Positions 23,768 to 31,779 of a stretch of DNA of 64,000 nt are shown in pieces. The DNA comes from Accumulibacter appositus (GTDB lineage Bacteria; Pseudomonadota; Gammaproteobacteria; Burkholderiales; Rhodocyclaceae): the NCBI RefSeq assembly GCF_035440685.1, contig NZ_DAORMW010000011.1; one strand, 5' to 3'. Position numbers and translations under genes: made by a program. The notes under the pieces are model-generated. The model was not told where the DNA came from and ran no database searches. It saw only the letters and a program-made list of their open reading frames with translations. Numbering within the stretch: the first letter of the stretch is position 1; the number at the start of each line of letters is the position of its first letter.

Positions 23768-26293
23768 TCAGGCTTTGACCACCTTGCACGCGCACTTCTT
23801 GAAGTCGGTTTCCTTGGAGATCGGACAAGTGGCGTCAAGTGTCAGCTTGTTGACCAGGCGATGCTCATCGAAGAAGGGCACGAACACCAGGCCAGCCGGT
23901 GGCTTGTTACGGCCACGCGTTTCGACGCGCAACGCGATCTCGCCGCGCCGGGTAACCGTCTTGACGACGTCACCGCGTTGCAGGCCGCGCTTCTTGGCGT
24001 CGTCCGGATGCATGTAGATCCAGGCGTCGGGCATGGCCTTGTACAACTCCGGGACGCGCCGCGTCATCGAACCGGTATGCCAGTGTTCGAGAACGCGCCC
24101 GGTGCATAGCCAGAGGTCGTACTCCTGGTCGGGCATTTCGGCGGCCGGCTGGTACGGCAGCGCAAAAATGACCGCCTTGCCGTCGGGCTTGCCGTAGAAC
24201 TTCACGCCTTCGCCCGCCTTGACGTAAGGGTCGTAGCCTTCGCGGAAGCGCCACAGCGTTTCCTTGCCGTCAACCACCGGCCAGCGCAGGCCGCGCGCCT
24301 TGTGATAGGTGTCGAACTCTGCCAGGTCGTGGGCGTGGCCGCGACCAAAGGCGGCGTACTCCTCGAACAGGCCTTTTTGCAGATAGAAGCCGCAGGCCTT
24401 TGCTTCGTCGTTGTCGAAGCCCTTGTAGGTCTGGCTGGTCGGGAACTTGTCGACCTGGCCGTTGGCGAAGAGCACCTCGTAGAGCGTCTTGCCCTTGTAC
24501 TCGGGGTTCTTGGCGAGCAGGTCGGCCGGCCACACCTCGTCGGTCGTGAAACGCTTCGAGAACTCGATGTACTGCAGAAGATCCGAGCGCGCCTCTCCCG
24601 GCGCCTTGACCTGCTGGCGCCAGAATTGCGTGCGCCGCTCGGCGTTGCCGAAAGCGCCTTCCTTCTCCATCCACATCGCCGAGGGCAGGATCAGGTCGCC
24701 GGACATCGCCGAAACGGTGGGGTAGCAGTCGGAGACGACGATGAAATTGTCGGGGTTGCGCCAGCCCGGGAAGATTTCATCATTGATGTTCGGCCCGGCC
24801 TGCATGTTGTTGGTCGTCGTCGTCCAGTAGAAATTGATCTTGCCGTCCTTGAGCAGGCGGCTCTGCAATACGGCGTGCGCGCCGTTCCAGTCGGGGATCG
24901 TCCCGGCCGGCAGCTTCCATAGTTTCTCGCTCAGTTCCCGGTGTTTGGGATTGGTAACCACCATGTCGGCCGGCAGCCGGTGCGCGAAGGTGCCGACCTC
25001 ACGAGCGGTGCCGCAGGCCGAGGGCTGGCCGGTCAGCGAGAACGGGCTGTTGCCGGGCTCGGAGATCTTGCCGACCAGCAGATGCACGTTGTAGACCATG
25101 TTGTTGGCCCAGGTACCACGCGTGTGCTGGTTGAAGCCCATGGTCCAGAACGACGTCACCTTGGTGTTCGGATCGGCGTAGGCCTTGGCAAGCGCTTCGA
25201 GGTTTTCTTTCGGTACACCGGAGATCTCGTGCGCCTTGTCGAGCGTGTACTCGGAGACAAAGACCTTGAATTCGTCGAAGCTCATGTCGCTGGCGCCGCC
25301 CGGGTTGCCCTTGGGTTTGCCGTCTTCGCCTGGGTAGCCGTTGTTCATGGCCACCTTCTCGAGCGGATGATTCGGCCGTAGGCCGTAACCGATGTCGGTG
25401 ACGCCCTTCTTGAAGTTGACATTGCGGGCGACGAATTCCTCGTTCACCGCGTTGTTCTGGATGATGTAGTTGCAGATGTAGTTGAGGATTGCCAGGTCAC
25501 TCTGCGGTTTGAAGATCAACTCGTTGTCGGCCAACTCGGTTGAGCGATGGCCGAAAGTGGAAAGGACGTGAACCTTGACGTTCTTGCCGGTCAGCCGGCG
25601 ATCGGTGAGCCGCGACCACAGAATCGGGTGCATCTCGGCCATGTTCGAACCCCAGAGCACGAAAGTGTCGGCGTGTTCGAGGTCGTCGTAGCAGCCCATT
25701 GGTTCGTCAATGCCGAAAGTGCGCATGAAACCGGCGACCGCGGAGGCCATGCAGTGACGGGCATTCGGGTCGATGTTGTTGCTCAGCAAGCCGGCCTTCA
25801 TCAGCTTGGCCGCAGCATAGCCTTCCCAGACCGTCCATTGCCCCGAGCCGAACATGGCGACGTTGCGCGGACCGCCTTTCTTGAGCGCGGCCTTGCATTT
25901 CTCGGCCATGATGTCGTAAGCCTGATCCCAGGAAATCGGCGTGAACTCGCCGTTCTTGTCGAACTTTCCATCCTTCATGCGCAGCAGGGGAGTGGTCAGG
26001 CGATCCTTGCCGTACTGGACCTTGGAGAGGAAGTAGCCTTTGATGCAGTTGAGACCTCTGTTGACCGGTGCGTCCGGGTCACCCTGGGTGGCGACGATGC
26101 GGCCTCCCTTGGTTCCGACCAGCACGCCGCAACCAGTTCCGCAGTAGCGGCAGGCGCCTTTGTCCCAGCGCACGCCATCGGACTTCGCGGGGGCTGCCTG
26201 GGCGATGCCAGGAATGCTGATTCCAGCCACGCTGGCGGCGGCGGCAACGGCATTGCTCTTGATAAAGTCACGGCGAGTCAACGTCAATTTCAT
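23768..26293 (-). CDS. napA: Periplasmic nitrate reductase catalytic subunit NapA
   Basis: An 841-residue Tat-exported molybdoenzyme reducing nitrate to nitrite. The Tat motif is LTRRDFIKSNA with cleavage near AQAA (residue 34). The [4Fe-4S] ligands are Cys48, Cys51, Cys55 (CRYCGTGC) and Cys83; the molybdenum ligand is Cys181 in PNARHCMASAV. Downstream the molybdopterin-binding motifs and the C-terminal TGRVLEHWHTGSMTRRVPEL agree with NapA. I chose the ATG at 26293 because AGGAAG lies 6 bases upstream; an ATG at 26308 is also in frame. The napD stop is one base upstream of this start. Confidence 0.97.
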   Translation of the reverse strand: MKLTLTRRDFIKSNAVAAAASVAGISIPGIAQAAPAKSDGVRWDKGACRYCGTGCGVLVGTKGGRIVATQGDPDAPVNRGLNCIKGYFLSKVQYGKDRLTTPLLRMKDGKFDKNGEFTPISWDQAYDIMAEKCKAALKKGGPRNVAMFGSGQWTVWEGYAAAKLMKAGLLSNNIDPNARHCMASAVAGFMRTFGIDEPMGCYDDLEHADTFVLWGSNMAEMHPILWSRLTDRRLTGKNVKVHVLSTFGHRSTELADNELIFKPQSDLAILNYICNYIIQNNAVNEEFVARNVNFKKGVTDIGYGLRPNHPLEKVAMNNGYPGEDGKPKGNPGGASDMSFDEFKVFVSEYTLDKAHEISGVPKENLEALAKAYADPNTKVTSFWTMGFNQHTRGTWANNMVYNVHLLVGKISEPGNSPFSLTGQPSACGTAREVGTFAHRLPADMVVTNPKHRELSEKLWKLPAGTIPDWNGAHAVLQSRLLKDGKINFYWTTTTNNMQAGPNINDEIFPGWRNPDNFIVVSDCYPTVSAMSGDLILPSAMWMEKEGAFGNAERRTQFWRQQVKAPGEARSDLLQYIEFSKRFTTDEVWPADLLAKNPEYKGKTLYEVLFANGQVDKFPTSQTYKGFDNDEAKACGFYLQKGLFEEYAAFGRGHAHDLAEFDTYHKARGLRWPVVDGKETLWRFREGYDPYVKAGEGVKFYGKPDGKAVIFALPYQPAAEMPDQEYDLWLCTGRVLEHWHTGSMTRRVPELYKAMPDAWIYMHPDDAKKRGLQRGDVVKTVTRRGEIALRVETRGRNKPPAGLVFVPFFDEHRLVNKLTLDATCPISKETDFKKCACKVVKA

Positions 26294-26294
26294 C

Positions 26295-26543
26295 TCATAC
26301 TTCCTCATCGGGATCGGGTTCAAACTGGCTATAGACCAATGACGCGGAGAGTACGCCCGGTTGTCGACTGATGGTGCTGAACAAATCTGCCGCAGCACGG
26401 TCGCTGTCGGCTTCGATGGTCACTATCAGTTGGCCATTCGCGGTCGCTGCGTGGACTTCGACGCCACCGAGAAGCAGCAGGCTGTCGCGCACCTGCTGTT
26501 GAACTTCGGGGCGGGCATTGACCAGCAGGCTGGAAATATTCAT
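26295..26543 (-). CDS. napD: NapA signal-peptide-binding chaperone NapD
   Basis: An 82-residue cytoplasmic chaperone that binds the NapA Tat signal and delays export until the cofactor is inserted. The sequence has the NapD pattern MNISSLLVNARPE, EVHAATANGQLIVTIEAD and GVLSASLVYSQFE. The start is the ATG at 26543; the open frame upstream adds Cys-rich, non-homologous sequence. First gene of the napDAGHB operon; its stop is 1 base from the napA start. Confidence 0.93.
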   Translation of the reverse strand: MNISSLLVNARPEVQQQVRDSLLLLGGVEVHAATANGQLIVTIEADSDRAAADLFSTISRQPGVLSASLVYSQFEPDPDEEV

Positions 26544-26663
26544 CAGATCGAGGCTCTCCTGTTGGCAAGCTGAGTGAGTGAGCGCGTCGCCAATGCAGCC
26601 GAACACGGAACCAAGCAGTCTTGCGTCAGGCGATTACTCTAAGCGCCCGGTGAGGTCTTTTGC

Positions 26664-26677
26664 TTGATGCAAGTCAA
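26664..26677 (-). promoter_or_regulatory. Candidate FNR/Dnr-type binding site upstream of napD
   Basis: TTGATGCAAGTCAA matches the FNR-family consensus TTGAT-N4-ATCAA at 9 of 10 informative bases. It lies about 120 bases upstream of the napD start, a plausible place for an activator of an anaerobic operon. No promoter hexamers are clear. Confidence 0.5.
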
Positions 26678-26812
26678 GCGAAAGACATCCAGCTTGCCGC
26701 CGGCAGCGATGGTCAACGCCAGGCGGGTGGTGGGGCGATCCTGCGCGCGGGGGATGAGATCGCTGCTCGGCGGTCGCGAGTGTGGCGCAGGTCTATCGAA
26801 GGAGGTAACGCA

Positions 26813-26846
26813 AAAAAGCGCGGGACCAAAGGTTCCGCGCTTTTAA
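26813..26846 (-). terminator. Rho-independent terminator of 6S RNA
   Basis: On the minus strand a GC-rich hairpin with arms AAAAGCGCGGAACC and GGTCCCGCGCTTTT around TTT ends in TTTTTTG. The arms match over 14 bases with one mismatch. It lies 6 bases after the predicted 3' end of 6S RNA; the A-tract on the other side could let it work in both directions. Confidence 0.85.
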
Positions 26847-26851
26847 ATTTT

Positions 26852-27032
26852 GTCCCCGCAAGTGCCGTCAGGCCGGCATCCTGAACCTGGGTTCAGATAG
26901 GTCACATCCCTTCCGCATCAGGTATGCCCGACTTGAGGGGCATACACAACAGCGGTTTCTATGGTCTGCAACCAATGCCAATTAGCATTGGTTCAAGGAA
27001 TCTATGACCTTAACAAACACCGCAGGGAACTC
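26852..27032 (-). ncRNA. ssrS: 6S RNA
   Basis: About 181 bases directly downstream of zapA, the conserved location of 6S RNA in many proteobacteria. The ends pair (GTTCCCTGCGGTG near 27030 with CACTTGCGGGGAC near 26852) with an internal bulge. Inside are hairpins AACCAATGC/GCATTGGTT and, near the 3' end, CTGAACCCAGGTTCAG followed by ATGCCGGC, which resemble the 3' arm of known 6S RNAs. A strong terminator follows. 6S RNA binds sigma-70 RNA polymerase in stationary phase. Ends are approximate. Confidence 0.8.
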
Positions 27033-27073
27033 TCTCGGAGTTTTCGGAACCGGTGGTCTGCGCGACCTGGACT

Positions 27074-27409
27074 TCAGCCAGCCGGCTTCAGTACCGCTTC
27101 CAGTTCCGTCTCCATGTGGCAAATTCTACGCCTAACGGCGTCGATGTCCAGCCCTATTTCCGATTCAATTTTCTGATCTTCTGCCGGTACGTACTGATTC
27201 CCGGAGAGGTGCTCGTGGGCGATGTTCAGCGCGGCCATTACCGCGATGCGCTCGGCGTGATTGCTCTTGGTTTTCTCGGCGATGTCGCGCATCTTGCCAT
27301 CGACGTAGGCCGCAGCGTTGAGCAGTGCGGCACGTTCGTCTGGCGGGCAGGCGACGCGGTACTCCTTGCCAAGGAGGGTGATATCCAGAAAATTCGCTTC
27401 GTTGGGCAT
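27074..27409 (-). CDS. zapA: Cell division protein ZapA
   Basis: A 111-residue cytoplasmic protein that crosslinks FtsZ protofilaments. The N-terminal domain has LDITLLGKEYRVACPPDERAAL (as LDITLLGKEYRV and CPPDERAALL) and AAAYVDGKMRDI; a C-terminal coiled coil follows. I chose the ATG at 27409 (MPNEANFLD), since open sequence upstream overlaps the zapB-like gene in another frame. The zapB-like gene stops 13 bases upstream, so the two are cotranscribed, probably with 6S RNA in the same region. Confidence 0.93.
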   Translation of the reverse strand: MPNEANFLDITLLGKEYRVACPPDERAALLNAAAYVDGKMRDIAEKTKSNHAERIAVMAALNIAHEHLSGNQYVPAEDQKIESEIGLDIDAVRRRICHMETELEAVLKPAG

Positions 27410-27422
27410 CGGACAGGAACTC

Positions 27423-27623
27423 TCAGGCAGAGGCTTCGGGGAGTTGCTGGGCGAGCTGCTCAAGGCGGGCCGAGGCCTCTCCCATGCGCTCGGCGAGGCG
27501 CTGCTTGTCCACTTCGGCGACGGCGAGTTGCTCGCGTAGCTGGTCATTTTCTGCGCGCAGGTTGTGACAGAGGGTCACCACCTGGCCAATCTTGTTCTCG
27601 AGCGTGTCTAGTTCATTCAGCAT
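27423..27623 (-). CDS. ZapB-like coiled-coil cell division protein
   Basis: A 66-residue protein that is almost entirely coiled coil, with leucine heptads in LDTLENKIGQVVTLC, LRAENDQLREQL and LAERMGEASARLEQL. This is the short protein usually found just before zapA and annotated TIGR02449 or ZapB-like. Such proteins bind ZapA at the division ring. Divergent from the btuB riboswitch region. Confidence 0.85.
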   Translation of the reverse strand: MLNELDTLENKIGQVVTLCHNLRAENDQLREQLAVAEVDKQRLAERMGEASARLEQLAQQLPEASA

Positions 27624-27746
27624 GGCCAGACTATAGATTCAAGATGCATCCCCGGTCAAGGCGTGCGCGGCGCTTCCAGGGTGCTCCTGTTGCTTGGCAG
27701 TTGCGGCTTTCGGCGATGAGGCTGGGCCGCCGGAGGCTGGGCGCGC

Positions 27747-27752
27747 TATAAT
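27747..27752 (+). promoter_or_regulatory. Candidate -10 box for the btuBCD transcript
   Basis: A perfect TATAAT about 38 bases before the conserved 5' part of the cobalamin riboswitch. No good -35 hexamer is seen at 16-18 bases upstream, so this is tentative. Confidence 0.35.
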
Positions 27753-27789
27753 CCGCGCTTTCGTCGACTGCGGTCAGCGAAAAACATCG

Positions 27790-27976
27790 TGCAAGGTGCC
27801 GCAGCGCAGATTCTCTGCCGCGGTTAAACGGGAAGCAGGTGCGTGTTCTTCGGAGCACCATGCCTGAGCTGCCCCCGCAACGGTAAGCGAGTGCGGGTGT
27901 GTCGACATGCCACTGGGCGCCAGCCTGGGAAGGTGACACACCAAGACTTGCGAGCCCGGATACCGGCCTTCGCACA
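27790..27976 (+). promoter_or_regulatory. Cobalamin (B12) riboswitch
   Basis: Contains the conserved elements in order: GGTGCC near 27795, CGGTTAAACGGGAAGCAGGTGCG (27820-27843), GAGCACCATGCCTGAGCTGC, CCCGCAACGGTAAG, the B12 box GCCACTG at 27909-27915, CTGGGAAGG, and GCGAGCCCGGATACCGGCC (27951-27967). It would repress btuB expression when adenosylcobalamin is bound. About 140 bases separate it from the btuB start, with a T-rich stretch near 28045-28075 that could be part of the expression platform. Confidence 0.95.
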
Positions 27977-28116
27977 CATTTGACGCAAGTGCCGCGGGGA
28001 AGCGGACACGAAACGCTCGGCCGTGCCGCTCGCCTCGTTGCCTTCTCCCTCGTGTTCTTGATTTTTTGTTTGCTTGCCGGCTTGCGGGGACGCTTGCCGG
28101 ACCCAGGGAGAAACCC

Positions 28117-29991
28117 ATGAGGCATCAGAGGACGCCACGCGCAGGTTCCGCCGTGGCATTGGTCACGTTTTGCGGGACCTTGTTTCCGGCGGCTGGCAAC
28201 GCTGCCGATCAGCTGCTCGACCCGATCGTTGTCACCGCGACGCGGCAGGCAACACGCGCCAACGAGTTGACCAGCGACGTGTCGGTCATCACCCGTGAAG
28301 AAATCAACGAGGCCGGGCAGTCAACGCTGGAGCAAGTGTTGTCGCGCCAAGCTGGCATTCAGTACACGGCCAATGGCGGTCCAGGCACCAACAGCGGCGT
28401 GATGATCCGCGGTGCCAGCAGTAATCAGTCGATCGTGCTTATCGACGGCCAGCGCATCGGTTCGGCGACCACCGGCAGCGCGGCCCTGGCGCGCATTCCG
28501 CTGGACCAGATCGAGCGTATTGAAATCCTGCGCGGTCCGGCTTCGTCGCTATACGGCGCCGACGCCATTGGCGGGGTGATCCAGATCTTCACTCGCAAGG
28601 GCGAGGGGCCGACGCGACTGAATGCGAGTACGGGCTATGGCACCTACGGGACCACCGACACCACGGTTGGTGTCTCCGGCGGGACCGACCTGGTTTCCTA
28701 CAGTCTTCAGGCAGGTTATCTGGATACTGGCGGTTTCAACGCCATTCACAACAAGTCGGACATCTACTACAACCCGGACGATGACGGCTATCGCAACAGC
28801 AACGGGAGCGCAAGCTTCGCTCTGCGGCCGGCAGCCGGTCAGGAAATCGGCGTCAATCTGCTGGCCAGCGATGGTAGCAACCAATACGACTCGAACGACT
28901 TCAGCGCCGTCGGCGCCAACAAGAACTACACCAACGATCAGCTCCTGGAGTCCTATTCGATCTACTCGCGCAACCGCTTGAACCAGGTGTGGACGAGCAC
29001 TCTGCGTCTCGGTACCAGCACCGACGCCTCCAAGGGCTATGCCGGCAATGTCCGCGAGTACACCATACGCACCGACATGGAGCAGGCCTCGTGGCAGAAC
29101 GATATCGTCCTGCCCGTCGGCGAAGCGCTGCTGGCGGTGGAATACACCAAGCAGAAAGTCTCCGGCAGCACCGACTACACGGTGACCGAACGAACGATTC
29201 GTTCGCTGTTGGGTGGCTGGAACGCCAATATCGAGAAGCACCGCTTGCAGTTCAACCTGCGCCGTGACGACAACTCCCAGTTTGGCGATGAAACGACGGG
29301 TTCCGCTTCGTACGGCTATCAGTTCTCCCCGGACTGGCGAGGACATGTGTCGTATGGGACGGCGTTTCGCGCACCGACTTTCAACGAGCTGTACTTCCCT
29401 TCCAGCGCCTTCTTCTCCGGTGGCAATCCGGACCTGCAGCCGGAACAGTCGAAGAACACCGAACTGGGCGCCAATTGGGAGCGCGGCAATCATCGTGCTT
29501 CGCTGGTCTTGTACAACAACAATGTCAGCGACCTGATCGAGTTCCGGCCACCGACCTATGCCCCGGTCAACGTCAGCAAGGCCGTGCTGCGTGGCGCTAC
29601 GCTGACCTACGACGGGCGCTTCTCGGAATGGCGGGCAGGCGTCGCCATCGACTTCCTCGATGCGAAAAACGAGGAAGACGGGCCGAACAAGGGCAATCGA
29701 CTGGCCCGCCGCTCCGCACAACAAATGAGCAGTTACATCAGCCGTACGCTTGGCGACTGGGATTTGCGCGGCGAGTGGCAGCTGGTCGGCAATCGCTACG
29801 ATGACCCGGCCAACACGAAGCTTCTCGGTGGCTACGGGCTGGTCAATCTGTATGCCGACTACCGCCTGCAACGCGACTGGACCTTGTTCGCACGTGCCAA
29901 CAACATCTTCGACAAGTACTACGAGACGATTGACAACTATGCCACTGCGGGAGCGAACGTCTTTGTCGGTGTCCGCTACGCACCCAAGTAG
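28117..29991 (+). CDS. btuB: TonB-dependent vitamin B12 receptor BtuB
   Basis: A 624-residue outer-membrane receptor for cobalamin. Signal peptide 1-30 (cleavage after GNAA), TonB box DPIVVTAT at about 35-42, plug domain with SVITREEINEAGQ, GVMIRGASSNQS, LIDGQRIG and IEILRGPASSLYGADAIGGVI, then a beta barrel. The identity as BtuB, rather than another TonB receptor, rests on the B12 riboswitch upstream and btuCD downstream. It ends in RYAPK rather than the aromatic residue usual for barrels. The ATG at 28117 has AGGGAG 6 bases upstream. btuC follows after 8 bases. Confidence 0.93.
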   Translation: MRHQRTPRAGSAVALVTFCGTLFPAAGNAADQLLDPIVVTATRQATRANELTSDVSVITREEINEAGQSTLEQVLSRQAGIQYTANGGPGTNSGVMIRGASSNQSIVLIDGQRIGSATTGSAALARIPLDQIERIEILRGPASSLYGADAIGGVIQIFTRKGEGPTRLNASTGYGTYGTTDTTVGVSGGTDLVSYSLQAGYLDTGGFNAIHNKSDIYYNPDDDGYRNSNGSASFALRPAAGQEIGVNLLASDGSNQYDSNDFSAVGANKNYTNDQLLESYSIYSRNRLNQVWTSTLRLGTSTDASKGYAGNVREYTIRTDMEQASWQNDIVLPVGEALLAVEYTKQKVSGSTDYTVTERTIRSLLGGWNANIEKHRLQFNLRRDDNSQFGDETTGSASYGYQFSPDWRGHVSYGTAFRAPTFNELYFPSSAFFSGGNPDLQPEQSKNTELGANWERGNHRASLVLYNNNVSDLIEFRPPTYAPVNVSKAVLRGATLTYDGRFSEWRAGVAIDFLDAKNEEDGPNKGNRLARRSAQQMSSYISRTLGDWDLRGEWQLVGNRYDDPANTKLLGGYGLVNLYADYRLQRDWTLFARANNIFDKYYETIDNYATAGANVFVGVRYAPK

Positions 29992-29999
29992 GCGGCTGG

Positions 30000-30986
30000 A
30001 TGCCCACCCGTCGCCGCGCCTTGCTGATTCTCGCAGCCCTCGCCGGGCTGGCGCAGTTGAGCATAGCGCTGGCGCTGATGGTGGGCAGTATCCCGATCAC
30101 TCCGCTTGAGGTTCTGGCGGCTCTGGTCGACAACGGCGGCACCTCCGGCGAGGTTGTGCGCAGCCTGCGCCTGCCGCGCGCCTTGACCGGTTTCGCCTGT
30201 GGCGGCTTGTTGGCCCTGGCCGGGGCCTTGCTGCAGGTATTGTTGCGCAATCCGCTCGCTGATCCCTACGTGCTTGGCATTTCGGGGGGGGCCGGTATTG
30301 GCGCGCTGCTGGCCATCGTCCTCGGGTTCGGCGCTGCCGGGATCAACGGGCTGGCTTTCGTGGGCGCACTCGGCGCCATGCTGCTGGTTTTCGGCCTGGC
30401 GCATGGGGAAGGCGGCTGGACGCATTCGCGCCTGCTGTTGACCGGGGTGATCGTGGCCGCCGGCTGCGGCGCTGTGGTCACCCTGATGTTGGCCATGGCT
30501 CCCGACGATCGGCTGCGCGGCATGCTTTTCTGGCTGATGGGCGACCTCTCGCAGACCGGTGACCCGACATTGGTGCTGATCCTGCTCACCGCGGTGCTGC
30601 TGGTGTCGCTGCCCTTCGCCCGCGAACTCAACCTCTTGGCGCGCGGTGCCGACGTCGCGCAGGCGCTCGGTGTCGCGGTCCGCCCCTTGCGCCGCGGCGT
30701 TTATTTGGTCGCCTCGCTGGCCACGGCCGCGGCGGTCACCCATGCCGGTGCGATCGGTTTTATCGGCCTGATCGTGCCGCACCTCGTTCGCCTGGCGACC
30801 GGCAACGACCAGCGCCTTCTGCTACCGGCCTCGGTACTCGCCGGCGGTAGCCTGCTGGTGATCGCCGACACCCTGGCACGAACTGTCCTGGCGCCGCAGC
30901 AATTGCCGGTTGGTGTCCTGACCGCGCTGATCGGCGTGCCGGTTTTTCTGTTCCTGCTGACGCGTGGCGCAGCTGGGCGGGGATGA
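30000..30986 (+). CDS. btuC: Cobalamin ABC transporter permease BtuC
   Basis: A 328-residue inner-membrane permease of the FecCD/BtuC family with about ten helices. Family signatures are LRLPRALTGFACGGLLALAG (as LRLPRALTGF), NPLADPYVLGISGGAG, and GFIGLIVPHLVRLATG with the conserved PH pair that contacts the ATPase. It is 8 bases after btuB and 1 base before btuD, so one operon. No gene for the binding protein BtuF lies in this operon. Confidence 0.93.
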   Translation: MPTRRRALLILAALAGLAQLSIALALMVGSIPITPLEVLAALVDNGGTSGEVVRSLRLPRALTGFACGGLLALAGALLQVLLRNPLADPYVLGISGGAGIGALLAIVLGFGAAGINGLAFVGALGAMLLVFGLAHGEGGWTHSRLLLTGVIVAAGCGAVVTLMLAMAPDDRLRGMLFWLMGDLSQTGDPTLVLILLTAVLLVSLPFARELNLLARGADVAQALGVAVRPLRRGVYLVASLATAAAVTHAGAIGFIGLIVPHLVRLATGNDQRLLLPASVLAGGSLLVIADTLARTVLAPQQLPVGVLTALIGVPVFLFLLTRGAAGRG

Positions 30987-30987
30987 T

Positions 30988-31779
30988 ATGGATCAGACGG
31001 ATCTGACTGCGCCTCTGCTGACGACCCGGATGCTCGATGTCGGCATCGCTGGCCGGGTTTTTTGCCGCGCGCTGGAATTGAGTCTGCCGCCGGGCGAGTC
31101 GCTGGCCATTCTCGGTCGCAACGGCGCCGGCAAGTCGACCCTGCTCTCGGTCCTGGCGGGCCTGCGCGAGCCGGATGCCGGCGAGGTGCGCATCGCCGGG
31201 GTAGGTTACACGCAACTCGGTGCGCGTCGCAGCGCTCGCATTCGTGGCTGGTTGCCGCAGAGCCGCAGTGAGGCTTTTTCCTCGACGGTCCTGGAAACGG
31301 CGCTGGTTGGACGCCATCCCCATCTCGATCGCTGGGACTGGGAGTCCGAGGCGGATGCCAGCAAAGCACGCCAGGCGCTGGCTGCCGTCGGTCTTGCCGA
31401 ACTGGCGCAGCGCGACGTGCAGACGCTTTCCGGCGGCGAGCGGCAGAGGCTGGCCATCGCCACCCTGCTGACGCAGGCGCCGCAGCTCTACCTGCTCGAC
31501 GAACCGCTTGCGCACCTGGATCTGAATCACCAGATCGCCACCCTCGAGCTGTTTTCCACGCTCAATCGCAGCGAGCAGAGGGCGGCCAGCGTGATGGTCC
31601 TGCATGAACCCGGTCTGGCGGCGCGCTTCTGCTCGCGAGCCCTGCTGCTCTTCGACGATGGCACGACGCTGCAGGGAAGCAGTGATGAGGTCATCGGCAG
31701 TGAGTCCCTGAGCCGGCTCTACGGCTATCCCCTGCGTGAAGTGGGTGCCGGCAAGCTGCGCTGGTTCATGCCGGCCTAG
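30988..31779 (+). CDS. btuD: Cobalamin ABC transporter ATPase BtuD
   Basis: A 263-residue ABC ATPase. Walker A GRNGAGKST, Q-loop in GWLPQSRSEA, signature LSGGERQRLAIA, Walker B LYLLDEPLAHLD and switch His in VLHEPG. The start is the ATG at 30988, one base after the btuC stop with GGGGA upstream; a GTG at 30964 is in frame but overlaps btuC. Convergent with a diguanylate cyclase: the two stop codons share bases in the palindrome CTAG at 31776-31779. Confidence 0.92.
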   Translation: MDQTDLTAPLLTTRMLDVGIAGRVFCRALELSLPPGESLAILGRNGAGKSTLLSVLAGLREPDAGEVRIAGVGYTQLGARRSARIRGWLPQSRSEAFSSTVLETALVGRHPHLDRWDWESEADASKARQALAAVGLAELAQRDVQTLSGGERQRLAIATLLTQAPQLYLLDEPLAHLDLNHQIATLELFSTLNRSEQRAASVMVLHEPGLAARFCSRALLLFDDGTTLQGSSDEVIGSESLSRLYGYPLREVGAGKLRWFMPA

